A stretch of 64,000 nucleotides of DNA, from positions 1,612,001 through 1,676,000 of the forward strand of contig NZ_CP006850.1 of the NCBI RefSeq assembly GCF_000523235.1, in the 5' to 3' direction. Position 1 is the stretch's first letter, and every line of letters starts with the position of its first letter. Made by a program: the position numbers and the translations under genes. Origin of the DNA: Nocardia nova SH22a (GTDB taxonomy: Bacteria; Actinomycetota; Actinomycetes; Mycobacteriales; Mycobacteriaceae). The notes under the pieces are model-generated. The model saw only the letters and a program-made list of their open reading frames with translations, did no database searches and was not told the origin of the DNA. Shown in pieces: positions 7,912-17,897 of this stretch.

Positions 7912-10900
7912 ATGCGATCGGATGGCTCGGTGCGACTGGTGCGCCGCAGTGAGACCGCACCCCGGCCACGCGAATGGGGTGCCGATGTCCGGACGTTGTT
8001 CGCGGGTGGATCGGGCGCGGATACCGGCTGGCGGCCGTGGCATGTGCTCGGCGGGCCGGGCACCGGTAAGACCGCGCTGCTCACCGATCTGGCCGTCGAC
8101 CGCATTCTCGCGGCCGTCGACCCGGAATCGGTGCTGATCCTCACCCATTCCAAACAGGCCGCCCTGCGCGTGCGCACCGCGCTCACCCGGCAGCTGAGCG
8201 CGGTGGCCCCCGAACTCGGCGGGGTGCCCGGCGTCAGCCGCGAGCCGATGGTGCGCACCGTGCACTCCTACGCCTTCTCGATCCTGCGCACCCATGCCAC
8301 CTCCCGGGGAAATCCGCCCCCGCGCCTGCTGACCGGCGCCGAACAGGATGTCGTGCTGCGGGAGATGCTGCGCGGTGAACTGAGCGATATCCGCGCGGGC
8401 GAGGACGCGCTGTGGCCGCAGCGCCTGCACGCCGCGCTCGGCACCGACGGCTTCGCCGAACAGCTGCGCGATCTGATGCTGCGCGCCACCGAGCGCGATC
8501 TGGGACCCGAGGATCTCGTGGACCTGGGCCGCCTGCACGACCGCGCGGAATGGGAGGCGGCCGGGTCGTTCGCCCTGCGCTACGAGCAGACGATGCTGCT
8601 GCGCTGGTCGGTCGGCGTGCAGGCGCCCGAGGCCAGCGCACCCGCGCTCGACGCCGCCGAACTGGTCGGCGCGGCCCTCGATGTGCTCATCGAGGACGAG
8701 GATCTGCTCGCCGCCGAGCGCGAACGTGTCCGCCTGCTGCTGGTGGACGATGCCCAGCATGTGGATCCGCTTGCCGCCCAACTGATCCGGGCCATCGGCT
8801 CGGGTCCGTCGACGACCGTGATCGCCGGTGATCCGGATCAGGCGATCTTCAGTTTCCGCGGCGCCGACACCCGCTTCGTCACCGAACCCGACGCACCGCC
8901 GGAACGCCGGATCGTCCTGCACGACGACCATCGCTGTGCCCCGGCGGTCCACGCCGCGGTCACGCGGGTCGCCGCGCGGATGCCGGGACGGGCCCCGCAC
9001 CGGTTCACGGCGCGTTCCGGTCAACTGCTCGGTGATCCGGTCGTGGACGGGCAGGTACAGGTGCGGGTGCTGACCACTCCCGCGAAGGAAGCGGCGGTGA
9101 TCGCCGATCAGCTGCGTCGCGCCCATCTCACCGCGGAGGTGCCGTGGTCGCGGATGGCGGTGGTGGTGCGCTCGGTGCCGCTGTCGCTGGGCCCGCTGCG
9201 GCGCGCACTCACCGCGGCGGGAGTGCCTGTGCTGCAACCGAAACCGGATACTCCGCTGGCACGGCGGCGGGGCGCGGCGTGGATGCTGCAATCGCTGCGC
9301 GCGCTGCTGGTGGCCGAGCGCGACCGGCCCGAACTGTTCACCGAGGACGATGCGCTCGATCTGCTGCTGGGACCGCTCGGCGGCGCCGATCAGATCAGCC
9401 TGCGGCGGTTGCGCCGCGGTGTCCGGCGGGCGATCATCGCGAGGGGCTACCGGGTCCCGGATACGGAGTCCGCGGGGGACGGCGCGGGTCGTTCCGGGGG
9501 CACCGAAGAACCCCGGGAGCCCCTGGGAGACGCCGGATCGTCCGGTTACGCCGATCCCGTGCCGCCCGGCGAGGTCACGGGCGATCATCCGGAAAGCCGA
9601 ACGGGGACAGGCGGATCGGCGGATCCCGCCGGGCTCGCTGCTACGTCGTCCGAGCCAGGACCGGACAGTGGCGGTGAGCCGGATCGGCCTGCGCAGGGGT
9701 CGGCGACCGCGCGCGGAGCGACCGTGCCCGACGAGGTGGGACTCGCGCCGTACTCCGAACTCGACCGGTCTTCTGCCGTCGTATTACGGGATCTGATCAC
9801 CGGCGTCGGTGACCGGTCGCTGCTCCAGCAGCTCACCGAGGTCGAGGCCGCCCCGCTGATCCGGGTGCTGAAGGCGGTCGATCGCGCCCGCCGGGTCCTG
9901 CGGCGCGGGGCCGGGGTCGAGGATGTGCTGTGGGCGCTGTGGACCGCGTCCCGGCTGGAGAAGCGGTGGGTGGCCCAATCCGAGCGCGGCGGTCCCGGTG
10001 CGGTGCAGGCCGATCGCGATCTGGACGCCGCCGTCGGATTGTTCGATGCCGCCGCCACCTACGTCGACCGGCTGCCGGGCGCCGCCGCCGACGGATTCGT
10101 GGAATATCTGGAACAGCAGGAGATCAACCAGGATTCGGCGCCGCTCACCGAACCCGGTGACGCGGTCGCGATCGTCAGCGCGCACGCCGCGGCCGGGCGG
10201 GAATGGGATGTGGTCGCGGTGGCCGGTGTGCAGGAGGGGATCTGGCCGAATCTGCGTTCACGCGGCACCCTGTTGGGGGTGGAGGAACTGGTCGATCTGG
10301 TGGACGGCGTGGCCGATCCCGGGGAACAGATCAGTCGCTCGGCGCCGATCCTGGCCGAGGAACGCCGGTTGCTGCTGCTGGCCTGCAGCCGCGCCCGGCA
10401 CAGCCTGCTCGTCACCGCCGTCGAATCCGTCACCGGCGACCGCGATCTCGTGCCGTCGCGCTTCCTCGCCGAACTCGATCCGGAGGCCGCGCCGGGTGAG
10501 CCGGGCCACATCCCGGCACCGGCCGATCCGGGCCGCGCCCTCGTCGCCCAGGCCCTCATCGCCGAATTGCGGGGTGTGGTCTGCGATGAATCCGGCGATC
10601 CGGACCGCCGCGAGCGCGCCGCCACCCAGCTGGCCCGGCTCGCGCGCGCCGGTGTGCGCGGCGCACACCCCGACGAGTGGTACGGCACCGCCGCGCAGAG
10701 TTGCGAGCTGGCGCTGTGGGACGACGGCGACGGGCCGGTGGCACTGTCCCCGTCGACAGTGGAACTGCTGAAGACCTGCCCGCTGCGCTGGGCGCTGGAA
10801 CGGCACGGGGGTGACGACGGCGACAACCCGCACGCGGTCAAGGGCAATCTGGTGCACACGCTGGTGCAGGCGCTGGCGGGCCGCGTCACCGAGGAACAGG

Positions 10901-11544
10901 TGAAGGCCGCCCTGGTGAAGGCGTGGAAGGCCGTCGACCCGAGTTCCGGTGACGACGGCCCGCGCAGCTGGCACTCCCGGCTGGAACTGCAACGCACCGA
11001 AACCATGGTCGACACCTTCCTGGCCTGGCTGCGCAATTCGCGCGACGAACTGGCCGAGGTCGGTGTCGAGGTGCCGGTGGACTGTGTGCTGCCGGCCCGC
11101 GATCCGGACGAGGTGCCGGTGCGGATCCGCGGCCGGGTCGACCGGGTGGAGCGAGATGCGCAGGGCCGCTTCGTGATCGTCGACATCAAGACCGGCAAGA
11201 CTCCCATCTCGAAGCAGTCCGCGCAGGACCATGCGCAGCTGGCCACCTATCAGGTCGCCGCGGGCGCGGGCGCGCTGTCCGCGGAGGTGGACGGGCAGAC
11301 CGTGGAACCCGGCGGGGCCCGGCTGGTCTACGTCGCCAAACCCAGTCGCGGCAGCGCCACCGAACGGGTACAGACCGCCCTCGACGAAGAGGGAATCACT
11401 CAGTGGCGCAAGACCGTTCACGAGGCGGCCGCGGCCACCCGCGGTCCCGGCTTCCTCGCGATGCGCAACGACGGCTGCCGGCACTGCCGGGTGGCCGGTA
11501 GCTGCCCGGTGCAGGACGCGGGCCGGCAGGTGACGGATCCATGA
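7912..11544 (+). CDS. adnA: AdnA subunit of the AdnAB DNA helicase-nuclease
   Basis: AdnAB resects DNA double-strand breaks in mycobacteria and relatives. This 1210-residue subunit has an N-terminal UvrD-like motor with Walker A GGPGTGKT at residues 47-54 and a weak Walker B (VDDAQH near 280). A C-terminal RecB-family nuclease has VIVDIKTGKT near 1090 and QLATYQ. Cysteines at about 956 (CPLRW) and in CRHC and SCPV near 1190 fit the iron-sulfur cluster of this nuclease family. The weak Walker B agrees with the reported minor role of the AdnA motor. A Gly/Pro/Ser-rich insertion lies around residues 510-600. The ATG at 7912 is chosen because upstream codons look non-coding. Its stop overlaps adnB (ATGA). 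Confidence 0.93.
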   Translation: MRSDGSVRLVRRSETAPRPREWGADVRTLFAGGSGADTGWRPWHVLGGPGTGKTALLTDLAVDRILAAVDPESVLILTHSKQAALRVRTALTRQLSAVAPELGGVPGVSREPMVRTVHSYAFSILRTHATSRGNPPPRLLTGAEQDVVLREMLRGELSDIRAGEDALWPQRLHAALGTDGFAEQLRDLMLRATERDLGPEDLVDLGRLHDRAEWEAAGSFALRYEQTMLLRWSVGVQAPEASAPALDAAELVGAALDVLIEDEDLLAAERERVRLLLVDDAQHVDPLAAQLIRAIGSGPSTTVIAGDPDQAIFSFRGADTRFVTEPDAPPERRIVLHDDHRCAPAVHAAVTRVAARMPGRAPHRFTARSGQLLGDPVVDGQVQVRVLTTPAKEAAVIADQLRRAHLTAEVPWSRMAVVVRSVPLSLGPLRRALTAAGVPVLQPKPDTPLARRRGAAWMLQSLRALLVAERDRPELFTEDDALDLLLGPLGGADQISLRRLRRGVRRAIIARGYRVPDTESAGDGAGRSGGTEEPREPLGDAGSSGYADPVPPGEVTGDHPESRTGTGGSADPAGLAATSSEPGPDSGGEPDRPAQGSATARGATVPDEVGLAPYSELDRSSAVVLRDLITGVGDRSLLQQLTEVEAAPLIRVLKAVDRARRVLRRGAGVEDVLWALWTASRLEKRWVAQSERGGPGAVQADRDLDAAVGLFDAAATYVDRLPGAAADGFVEYLEQQEINQDSAPLTEPGDAVAIVSAHAAAGREWDVVAVAGVQEGIWPNLRSRGTLLGVEELVDLVDGVADPGEQISRSAPILAEERRLLLLACSRARHSLLVTAVESVTGDRDLVPSRFLAELDPEAAPGEPGHIPAPADPGRALVAQALIAELRGVVCDESGDPDRRERAATQLARLARAGVRGAHPDEWYGTAAQSCELALWDDGDGPVALSPSTVELLKTCPLRWALERHGGDDGDNPHAVKGNLVHTLVQALAGRVTEEQVKAALVKAWKAVDPSSGDDGPRSWHSRLELQRTETMVDTFLAWLRNSRDELAEVGVEVPVDCVLPARDPDEVPVRIRGRVDRVERDAQGRFVIVDIKTGKTPISKQSAQDHAQLATYQVAAGAGALSAEVDGQTVEPGGARLVYVAKPSRGSATERVQTALDEEGITQWRKTVHEAAAATRGPGFLAMRNDGCRHCRVAGSCPVQDAGRQVTDP

Positions 11545-14500
11545 CCATCACGCCGGGGGAGTTGGCGCAGACCCTCGGCCTGCCCCCACCCACCGACGAA
11601 CAGGCCGCCGTGATCGCGGCGCCCCCCGGCCCCACCCTCGTGGTGGCCGGTGCGGGTGCCGGGAAGACCGAGACCATGGCCGCCCGGGTGGTGTGGATGG
11701 TCGCCAACCGGCTGGTCGCCCCGAACGCGGTCCTGGGGCTGACGTTCACCCGGAAAGCCGCCCAGCAGTTGACCACTCGCATCCGCACCCGGCTGGCGCG
11801 GCTGGCCGGATCGCCGTTGCTGCGCGAGATCGACGGCAGCGGCCGGTTGCGCGCCACCCTCGCCGGAGCCGAACCGGAGATCAGCACCTATCACTCCTAT
11901 GCGGGCCGGTTGCTGTCCGAACACGGTCTGCTGCTGCCGGTGGAACCCTCGGCCACCCTGCTCACCGAGACGCAGCTGTGGCAGCTGGCGCATCGGGTCG
12001 TCACCGGCTGGGACGGTGATCTCGACACCGAGCGCACACCGGTATCGGTCACCGAGGCGGTGCTGGCGCTGTCCGGGCAACTCGCCGAGCACCTGGTCGA
12101 GCCGCGGCAACTCGCCACCGCACACCTGGAACTGGAACGGCTCGTGGAGACGCTGCCCGCCGGGCCCCGGCAACGCGGCGGGCCGAATCAGGAACTGCGC
12201 TCGATCGTCAAGGCGCAGCAGGACCGGGTGGCACTGCTGCCCCTGGTGCAGCGCCTCGGTGAGGAGTTACGCCGCAGGGGCGCACTGGATTTCGGCTCGC
12301 AGATGTCGCTGGCGGCGCGGTTGGCGGCCACCCATCCGGAGGTCGGGGCCGCGGAGTGCGAGCGGTTCCGGCTGGTGCTGCTCGACGAATACCAGGACAC
12401 CGGGCATGCCCAGCGGATTCTGCTCAGCGCGCTGTTCGGGGAACGTTCCGTCGTCGACATCGGTGACCGGACCGCGCCGCCGGGGACGGATTTCGCGGGC
12501 CGCCCGGCGGTGACCGCGGTCGGTGACCCGATGCAATCCATCTACGGCTGGCGTGGCGCCTCGGCCGCCAATCTGCCCCGGTTCACCACCGATTTCCCTG
12601 CCGCACCGGGAGCTCCGGCGCCGGTGCTGCCCCTGCTCACCAGCTGGCGCAATCCGCCCGAGGCGCTGGATCTGGCGAATCTGGTCGCCGCGCCGCTGCG
12701 CGAGGGCGGGGTCACCGTGGACGCGCTGCGGCCCCGGCCGCAGGCGAGCGCCGGAACCGTCGCCCTGGCGCTCACCGAAACCATTGCCGACGAACGGGAT
12801 TGGGCCGCCGGTCGGATCGCGGCGGAATGGTCGAATGCGGCCGCCGCCGATCGACCGCCGCCGACCTCGGCGGTTCTGGTGCGGCGCAATGCCGATGCCG
12901 CACCGCTGGCCGAGGCGCTACGCGCGCGCGGACTGCCGGTGGAGATCGTGGGCCTGGGCGGACTGCTGGCCACACCGGAGGTGGCCGATATCGTCGCCAC
13001 CCTGCGGTTGATCGCCGACCCGTCCGCCGGGAGTGCGGCGATGCGGATCCTCACCGGCGCCCGCTGGCGGCTGGGCGTTCGCGATCTGGCGGCGCTGGCG
13101 GAGCGGGCGCGGGAGCTGTCGATCATCACCCCACAGGGCCGGACCGAATCCATCACCGATACCGCGGCCCTGTCGGAGGCGCTGCGCGCGGTCGCGCCGG
13201 AACCCGCCGAACAGGCGGGAGTGGCCGACGCGATCGCCGATCCCGGTCCACCACAACGATATTCGGAGCCGGGATACGCGCGCATCGTCGCACTGGGGCG
13301 GGAGCTCGCGGCGCTGCGCGAGCGCGGTGGACAGTCTCTGCCCGAACTCGTCGCCGATGTGGAGCGGACCATCGCGGTGGGGGTGGAGTCCCAGACTCGC
13401 CGGGCCGCCGCCGGTGGTGGTGCGGGTCGTGAACATCTGGACGCGTTCGCCGAGGTGGTCGCCGGATACGCCGGGGACCACCGCGCCACGCTGCCCGGTC
13501 TGCTGAGCTTCCTGGCCGCCGCCGAAGAGGTCGAAAACGGTTTGGAGCCGGGCGAAGTCGAGGTGGCGCACGACCGGGTGCAGGTCCTCACCGTGCACGC
13601 CGCCAAGGGGCTGGAGTGGGAAGTGGTTGCCGTGCCGCATGTTTCGCGCGGCCTGTTCCCGTCCGGAACCGCCGCCGGAACGTGGCTGGGCGCCCTCGCC
13701 GAACTACCCCCCTCGTTGCGTGGGGACCGGCAGCGTGAACCCGAATCGGGCACAAGCGATTCCGTTCGCGACGGCGTGCCGGTCCTGGACCTCGGCGACC
13801 TGTACGACCGCAGCGATCTGGAACAGGCGATCAAACAGCACAAGGATGCCCTCGCCCGCCGCCGCCTCGACGAGGAACGCCGCCTGTTCTATGTGGCACT
13901 CACCAGAACCGAACGCGCACTGTTCGTCTCGGCCCACCACTGGGCCGAGAGCGGAACCACGCCGAAGGGCCCATCGGATTTCCTGCTCGAGCTGAAACGA
14001 TGGACCGAACACCCGGAGTCACCGGGCCACGGCACGGTCCACATCGACCGCTGGGACGACCCCCCACCGCCCGATGCCGCCAACCCGTTCACCGACAACC
14101 CCGCCGTCGCGCCTTGGCCCCGGGATCCACTCGGCCCCCGCCGGGGCGCCGTCGAAGCCGGAGCTGCCCTCGTCCGAGCGGCCCTGGCCGACCTCCCGCC
14201 GGAAACCATCGATGCGCATGGGCGACATGGCCCCACCCCGGCCCCGCCCCGCACCGATCGCACCGTGACAAGTCGGCCGGAGCCCGCCGAACAACCCGGC
14301 ACCGAACGGGCCGCTGCCGAGCCATCGGGTATCGCCCGATCGGAGACTGAGCGACCTGGTGCCAAGACGTTGAGCATCGAGTCACCGGGCGCCGAGCGGC
14401 CGGAGACAGGGGCACCGCGCACCGCGCGCGCCGGTGCCGAGTCGCCGGAATTCGAGCCGGCTGGGGCCGACTGGTCCGCTGCCGAGCCATCGGGCGTGGA

Positions 14501-15956
14501 CCCGGATGCTGTCGAGTCGCCGAGTGCCGCAGGCTCCAGTGCCGAGTCGCCGGGTGCCGGGCGGGTGGGAGCCGAGCGATCTGCCGCTGAGTCGACGAGC
14601 GCCGAAACATCGAGCGCCGAACGGGCAGATGCGGTGTCGCAGAGGGCCACGCGACCGAGGAGCGAGTCGTCGAGCGTCGAGTCGGGTGCCCCGCTCACCA
14701 GGGGCGAATCATCGACCACGGAAGGACCGGTCGGCGAGCGGTCAGAGGTCGTCGAACCAGCTCGTCAGCTGGACTTGTTCGCCGACGCGGACAGTGGATC
14801 CGGCACTGCCGCAGCAGGTTCGGCATCGAACCGTACCGCCGGTGGACCCGGTTCGCTGCTGGGCGAAAGGGATCAGAGCGAGGGAAAACGGCGTGCCCCG
14901 GGCACGGCGGATGCCGGTGAGCCGAGGCCCGCGGATGCTCCAGCGGAAGACGACTCGGAAGACGCGGACGCCGCGTTCTCCGATTCCGCACTCGCCGAAG
15001 CGGATTCGGTGGCCGACCCCGATCCGGAGGGTTGGGCCGCGGATGTGGACGCACTGCTGGTCGAGCACTTCGCCACCGCCGACGGTGTCCGCGAGGTGGA
15101 GTTGCCCGCGCAGCTGCCCGCGACCGCACTGGTCGACATGCGTGCCGATCCGGCGAAACTGGCGGCGCGGTTGCGGCGTCCGCTGCCGTATCCGCCGAGC
15201 CCGCTCGCCCGGCGTGGCACCGCCTTTCACGCCTGGCTGCAGCGGTGGTTCGGGGCGGTCGGGCTGCTGGAGTTCGACGAACTGCCCGGTGCCGCCGACA
15301 GCGGAACCCGCGACGGTGATCTGGTCCGGTTGCAGGAGGCGTTCCTGGCCTCGCCATGGGCCGATCGCAATCCCATCGATGTCGAGGTGGGGTTCGAGAC
15401 GGGTATCGGCGGCACCGTCATTCGCGGCCGGATGGACGCGGTGTTCAGCGAACCGGGCGATCGCTGGCTCGTGGTGGACTGGAAGACCGGCGCCGAACCG
15501 ACCCGGGCCGAGGAGAAGTCGGTCGCCGTGCAGCTGGCGGTCTACCGCGTCGCGTGGGCGCGCATGATGGCCGCGCGCACCGGCGAACCCGAGGCGCAGG
15601 TGCTCGAAAAGGTCGGCGCCGCATTCCATTACGTCCGCAGCGGCCGCACCGTGGCCCCCGCGGAACTGGCGGGCCCGGACGAACTGGCCGAACTCATCGC
15701 CACCGCGGCCCCGCAGCTACTCCCCGCCGACCTCCCGCCCGAGCCGGAGCCCGGCTCGGAGCCGCCCCCTGAACCGGAGTCCGGCTACGAACCGCACTCG
15801 GCACCGGAGCCGGGTGTGGGGCCGCCGTCCCAGCTGGGGCTGGAACCGCCGCCCGAGTCGGAGCCGGGTTCGGGACCGCCGCCCGAACTGGAGCCCGGCT
15901 TCGAACCGCCTCCGGAGCCGGATTTCGAGCCGCCGCCCGAGTCGGAGGGCGTCTAG
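11541..15956 (+). CDS. adnB: AdnB subunit of the AdnAB DNA helicase-nuclease
   Basis: AdnB is the translocating motor of the AdnAB complex. This 1471-residue protein has Walker A AGAGAGKT at residues 36-43, DEYQDT near 282, GDPMQSIYGWRG near 335 and [11 protein letters not shown] near 682. The nuclease core is LVVDWKTG near 1310 followed by QLAVYR. It is several hundred residues longer than the mycobacterial protein as I remember it. The excess is a low-complexity Glu/Ser/Pro/Ala stretch at about 900-1157 between the helicase and nuclease, and a Pro/Glu tail after about 1398. Translation is coupled to adnA by a four-base overlap. The family call is secure; the insertions are unusual. Confidence 0.93.
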   Translation: MTITPGELAQTLGLPPPTDEQAAVIAAPPGPTLVVAGAGAGKTETMAARVVWMVANRLVAPNAVLGLTFTRKAAQQLTTRIRTRLARLAGSPLLREIDGSGRLRATLAGAEPEISTYHSYAGRLLSEHGLLLPVEPSATLLTETQLWQLAHRVVTGWDGDLDTERTPVSVTEAVLALSGQLAEHLVEPRQLATAHLELERLVETLPAGPRQRGGPNQELRSIVKAQQDRVALLPLVQRLGEELRRRGALDFGSQMSLAARLAATHPEVGAAECERFRLVLLDEYQDTGHAQRILLSALFGERSVVDIGDRTAPPGTDFAGRPAVTAVGDPMQSIYGWRGASAANLPRFTTDFPAAPGAPAPVLPLLTSWRNPPEALDLANLVAAPLREGGVTVDALRPRPQASAGTVALALTETIADERDWAAGRIAAEWSNAAAADRPPPTSAVLVRRNADAAPLAEALRARGLPVEIVGLGGLLATPEVADIVATLRLIADPSAGSAAMRILTGARWRLGVRDLAALAERARELSIITPQGRTESITDTAALSEALRAVAPEPAEQAGVADAIADPGPPQRYSEPGYARIVALGRELAALRERGGQSLPELVADVERTIAVGVESQTRRAAAGGGAGREHLDAFAEVVAGYAGDHRATLPGLLSFLAAAEEVENGLEPGEVEVAHDRVQVLTVHAAKGLEWEVVAVPHVSRGLFPSGTAAGTWLGALAELPPSLRGDRQREPESGTSDSVRDGVPVLDLGDLYDRSDLEQAIKQHKDALARRRLDEERRLFYVALTRTERALFVSAHHWAESGTTPKGPSDFLLELKRWTEHPESPGHGTVHIDRWDDPPPPDAANPFTDNPAVAPWPRDPLGPRRGAVEAGAALVRAALADLPPETIDAHGRHGPTPAPPRTDRTVTSRPEPAEQPGTERAAAEPSGIARSETERPGAKTLSIESPGAERPETGAPRTARAGAESPEFEPAGADWSAAEPSGVDPDAVESPSAAGSSAESPGAGRVGAERSAAESTSAETSSAERADAVSQRATRPRSESSSVESGAPLTRGESSTTEGPVGERSEVVEPARQLDLFADADSGSGTAAAGSASNRTAGGPGSLLGERDQSEGKRRAPGTADAGEPRPADAPAEDDSEDADAAFSDSALAEADSVADPDPEGWAADVDALLVEHFATADGVREVELPAQLPATALVDMRADPAKLAARLRRPLPYPPSPLARRGTAFHAWLQRWFGAVGLLEFDELPGAADSGTRDGDLVRLQEAFLASPWADRNPIDVEVGFETGIGGTVIRGRMDAVFSEPGDRWLVVDWKTGAEPTRAEEKSVAVQLAVYRVAWARMMAARTGEPEAQVLEKVGAAFHYVRSGRTVAPAELAGPDELAELIATAAPQLLPADLPPEPEPGSEPPPEPESGYEPHSAPEPGVGPPSQLGLEPPPESEPGSGPPPELEPGFEPPPEPDFEPPPESEGV
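14240..15010 (+). repeat. low-complexity GCCGAG-rich coding insertion inside adnB
   Basis: About 257 codons between the helicase and nuclease parts are built from variations of gccgag-tcg-ccg units, encoding repeated AESPG, AEPSG and AERSA-like blocks without any predicted fold. One island, PARQLDLFADAD at about 14758-14793, looks less repetitive and contains a QLDLF sequence resembling a beta-clamp binding peptide. That similarity is by eye only. The region is probably a flexible linker that grew by slippage. Confidence 0.75.
15733..15956 (+). repeat. Pro-Glu repeat tail of adnB
   Basis: The last 74 codons encode degenerate PPPEPEPG-like repeats with spacing of about 8-10 residues, ending ESEGV. 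The DNA carries repeated gagccg, ccgccc and gagtcgg units. Related gagccgg-type sequence continues for about 60 bases after the TAG stop, so the array is larger than the coding part. It has no counterpart in the mycobacterial protein as I recall it. Confidence 0.7.
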
Positions 15957-16318
15957 TCTCCGCTCGGGTTCGGAGCCGGACTTGTAGTCGCGCGCCGCGT
16001 CCGAGCCGGGCTCGGCGTTCCCCTCTGGATCGGGGTCGCCGATCGAGCCCCGGAATCTCTCGGAACGCCGGGCCCGCAATGGTTTCCGGGCTCGGACCGG
16101 CAGCGCCACATCGGATTCTGGGCTCACGCCCGACGCGAAGCCATCGCCCTACGCGGAGGGCGGCCTCGGCCGGAACTCGGTTGCCGGGCCGAGTTCTGCA
16201 CTCGGACGGGGAACGGGCTCGGAGTCCTCCGCTGCTCCGGACTTCGCCCTGGCCGGACCGGGGTATGGCACCGGAACCCCGCCCGGGGTGATCCGGCGGT
16301 GGTGGGATCCGTTCGCGC
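15957..16318. other. intergenic region between adnB and the DoxX-like gene, no gene seen
   Basis: These 362 bases lie between convergent genes. The first part continues the degenerate gagccgg repeats of the adnB tail. I see no reading frame with coding character, no tRNA and no strong T-tailed hairpin. Short frames here have no ribosome binding site. Confidence 0.6.
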
Positions 16319-16711
16319 TCAGGCGGCTTCGCGGCTGATTCGCAGTGCCTGGCGGATCATCGGAATCTGCAACGGCAGCCGCAGCACCGACACCCAGGTC
16401 ACCGGGGAGGAGGTGCCGGATTTGCGCAGGGAATCCACGGTCATCTGCACATTGGCCGGAAAGACCGCGATGAACAGCAACGCCGCCAGCTTGCCGCCCA
16501 GTCGGCGCGTGCGCGGATCCGCCAGCGTCGCCGCCACTCCCAGCTCCGCGACCCCCGAGGCGTAGGTGTAGGTGCGTGCCCGGCCCGGCAGCGCGGGCGG
16601 CACGATCGAGTCGTATGGCTTGGGCGCCAGGAAATGCAGGGTGCCCGCCCCGAACAGTGCCGCACTCATCAGAACTGCGCGCCGCTGCGACGCTCGGCCG
16701 TTGTCACTCAT
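16319..16711 (-). CDS. DoxX-like integral membrane protein
   Basis: This 130-residue protein begins MSDNGRASQRRAVLMSAALF and has about four hydrophobic segments, including AGTLHFLAPKPYDSIVPPAL and LAALLFIAVFPANVQM. The HFLAPKPYDSIVPP pattern and FPANVQM are characteristic of the DoxX/DoxD-like membrane family, often linked to redox stress but of uncertain function. An AACAGT hexamer lies seven bases before the ATG, so the mRNA may be leaderless. It is divergent from the potassium channel and convergent with adnB, and is an extra gene relative to the mycobacterial order. Confidence 0.8.
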   Translation of the reverse strand: MSDNGRASQRRAVLMSAALFGAGTLHFLAPKPYDSIVPPALPGRARTYTYASGVAELGVAATLADPRTRRLGGKLAALLFIAVFPANVQMTVDSLRKSGTSSPVTWVSVLRLPLQIPMIRQALRISREAA

Positions 16712-16815
16712 GCGCCCCACTGTTCCACTCGCGTGCCCGGTCCGTCGAGTCGGTGTCCGGCCGGTACGCTGCGCATCTGTGGCACAGTTGGGCGACGACA
16801 TAACCGGGGGACGCC

Positions 16816-17874
16816 GTGTTCGGTGAGGGCTCACGAGGTCTGGGCCGATTGACCGAGAGACCCGATTACGCGCTGGTCGGCATCCTGCGCATTCCGGAAC
16901 TCCGCACCAGCCCCTGGGGATCACTGGCCCGCCGCGTGCTGTTCGCGATGTTGTTGCTGGCGGTGGCGACGATGGTGGTGTACCTCGGTCGCGGTGGATA
17001 CAACGACAATCGCGGCGAGGAGATGACGCTGCTCGACGCGGCGTACTACTCGACGGTGTCGCTGTCGACGACCGGCTACGGCGACATCACACCGATCACC
17101 GAGAACGCGCGGCTGATCAACACGATCGTCATCACGCCGCTGCGTGTGCTCTTCCTGATCGTCCTGGTCGGTACCACCCTGCAGGTGCTCACCGAGCGGT
17201 CGCGTCAGGCGTTCAAGATTCAGCGATGGAGGCAGAAGGTGCGCAATCACACCGTGGTCGTCGGATACGGGACCAAGGGCCGGACCGCCGTCGACGCGAT
17301 GCTCGGCGACGGACTGCAACCCGCGGAGATCGTGGTCGTCGACACCGATGCCACCGTCCTCGAGACCGCGGCCAACGCGGGCCTGGTGACCGTGCACGGA
17401 TCGGCGACGCGATCGGATGTGCTGCGGCTGGCGGGAGTTCAGCACGCTTCCTCGCTCGTGGTCGCCGCCAATCGGGACGACACCGCGGTGCTGGTCACCC
17501 TCACCGCGCGCGAACTCAATGCCAAGGCCAAGATCGTCGCCTCGATCCGTGAGGCCGAGAACACGCACCTGCTGCGTCAGTCCGGCGCCGATTCGGTCGT
17601 GGTGTCCTCCGAGACCGCGGGCCGCCTGCTCGGCATCGCGACCACCACGCCCAGCGTCGTGGACATGATCGAGGATCTGCTCACCCCGGAGGCCGGTTTC
17701 GCGATCGCCGAACGCGATGTGGAATCCGACGAGGTGGGCGGCTCGCCGCGGCATCTGCGCGATATCGTGCTCGGCGTCGTGCGCGGGGGCACGCTGATCC
17801 GGGTCGACGAACCGGAGGTGGACGCCCTCGAAACCGGTGACAAACTCCTCTACATCCGCCGCGTGCACAAATAA
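16816..17874 (+). CDS. potassium channel with RCK (TrkA-N) regulatory domain
   Basis: This 352-residue protein is a two-helix K+ channel of the inner membrane. The first membrane helix is about residues 40-57, the selectivity filter TTGYGD is at 85-90, and the second helix (LRVLFLIVLVGTTLQVL) follows. Residues about 140-280 form a TrkA-N/RCK domain starting VVVGYGTKGRTAV, a Rossmann fold that binds NAD or nucleotides, and a TrkA-C-like part ends the protein. It appears to match Rv3200c, adjacent to adnB in M. tuberculosis. It starts with GTG behind a GGGGGA site. nudC follows 23 bp later with its own promoter. Confidence 0.92.
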   Translation: MFGEGSRGLGRLTERPDYALVGILRIPELRTSPWGSLARRVLFAMLLLAVATMVVYLGRGGYNDNRGEEMTLLDAAYYSTVSLSTTGYGDITPITENARLINTIVITPLRVLFLIVLVGTTLQVLTERSRQAFKIQRWRQKVRNHTVVVGYGTKGRTAVDAMLGDGLQPAEIVVVDTDATVLETAANAGLVTVHGSATRSDVLRLAGVQHASSLVVAANRDDTAVLVTLTARELNAKAKIVASIREAENTHLLRQSGADSVVVSSETAGRLLGIATTTPSVVDMIEDLLTPEAGFAIAERDVESDEVGGSPRHLRDIVLGVVRGGTLIRVDEPEVDALETGDKLLYIRRVHK

Positions 17875-17884
17875 CGCCGGGGGA

Positions 17885-17897
17885 TAGTCTCGAAGTC
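17885..17897 (+). promoter_or_regulatory. leaderless -10 element of nudC
   Basis: TAGTCT is followed by seven bases and then the GTG start, the spacing at which transcription begins on the start codon itself. No ribosome binding site is present. Confidence 0.55.

Noticed and set aside
7594..9588. A 664-codon minus-strand frame opposite adnA
   Set aside because: Antisense shadow of the helicase gene, composed of His/Arg/Gln-rich sequence with no ribosome site.
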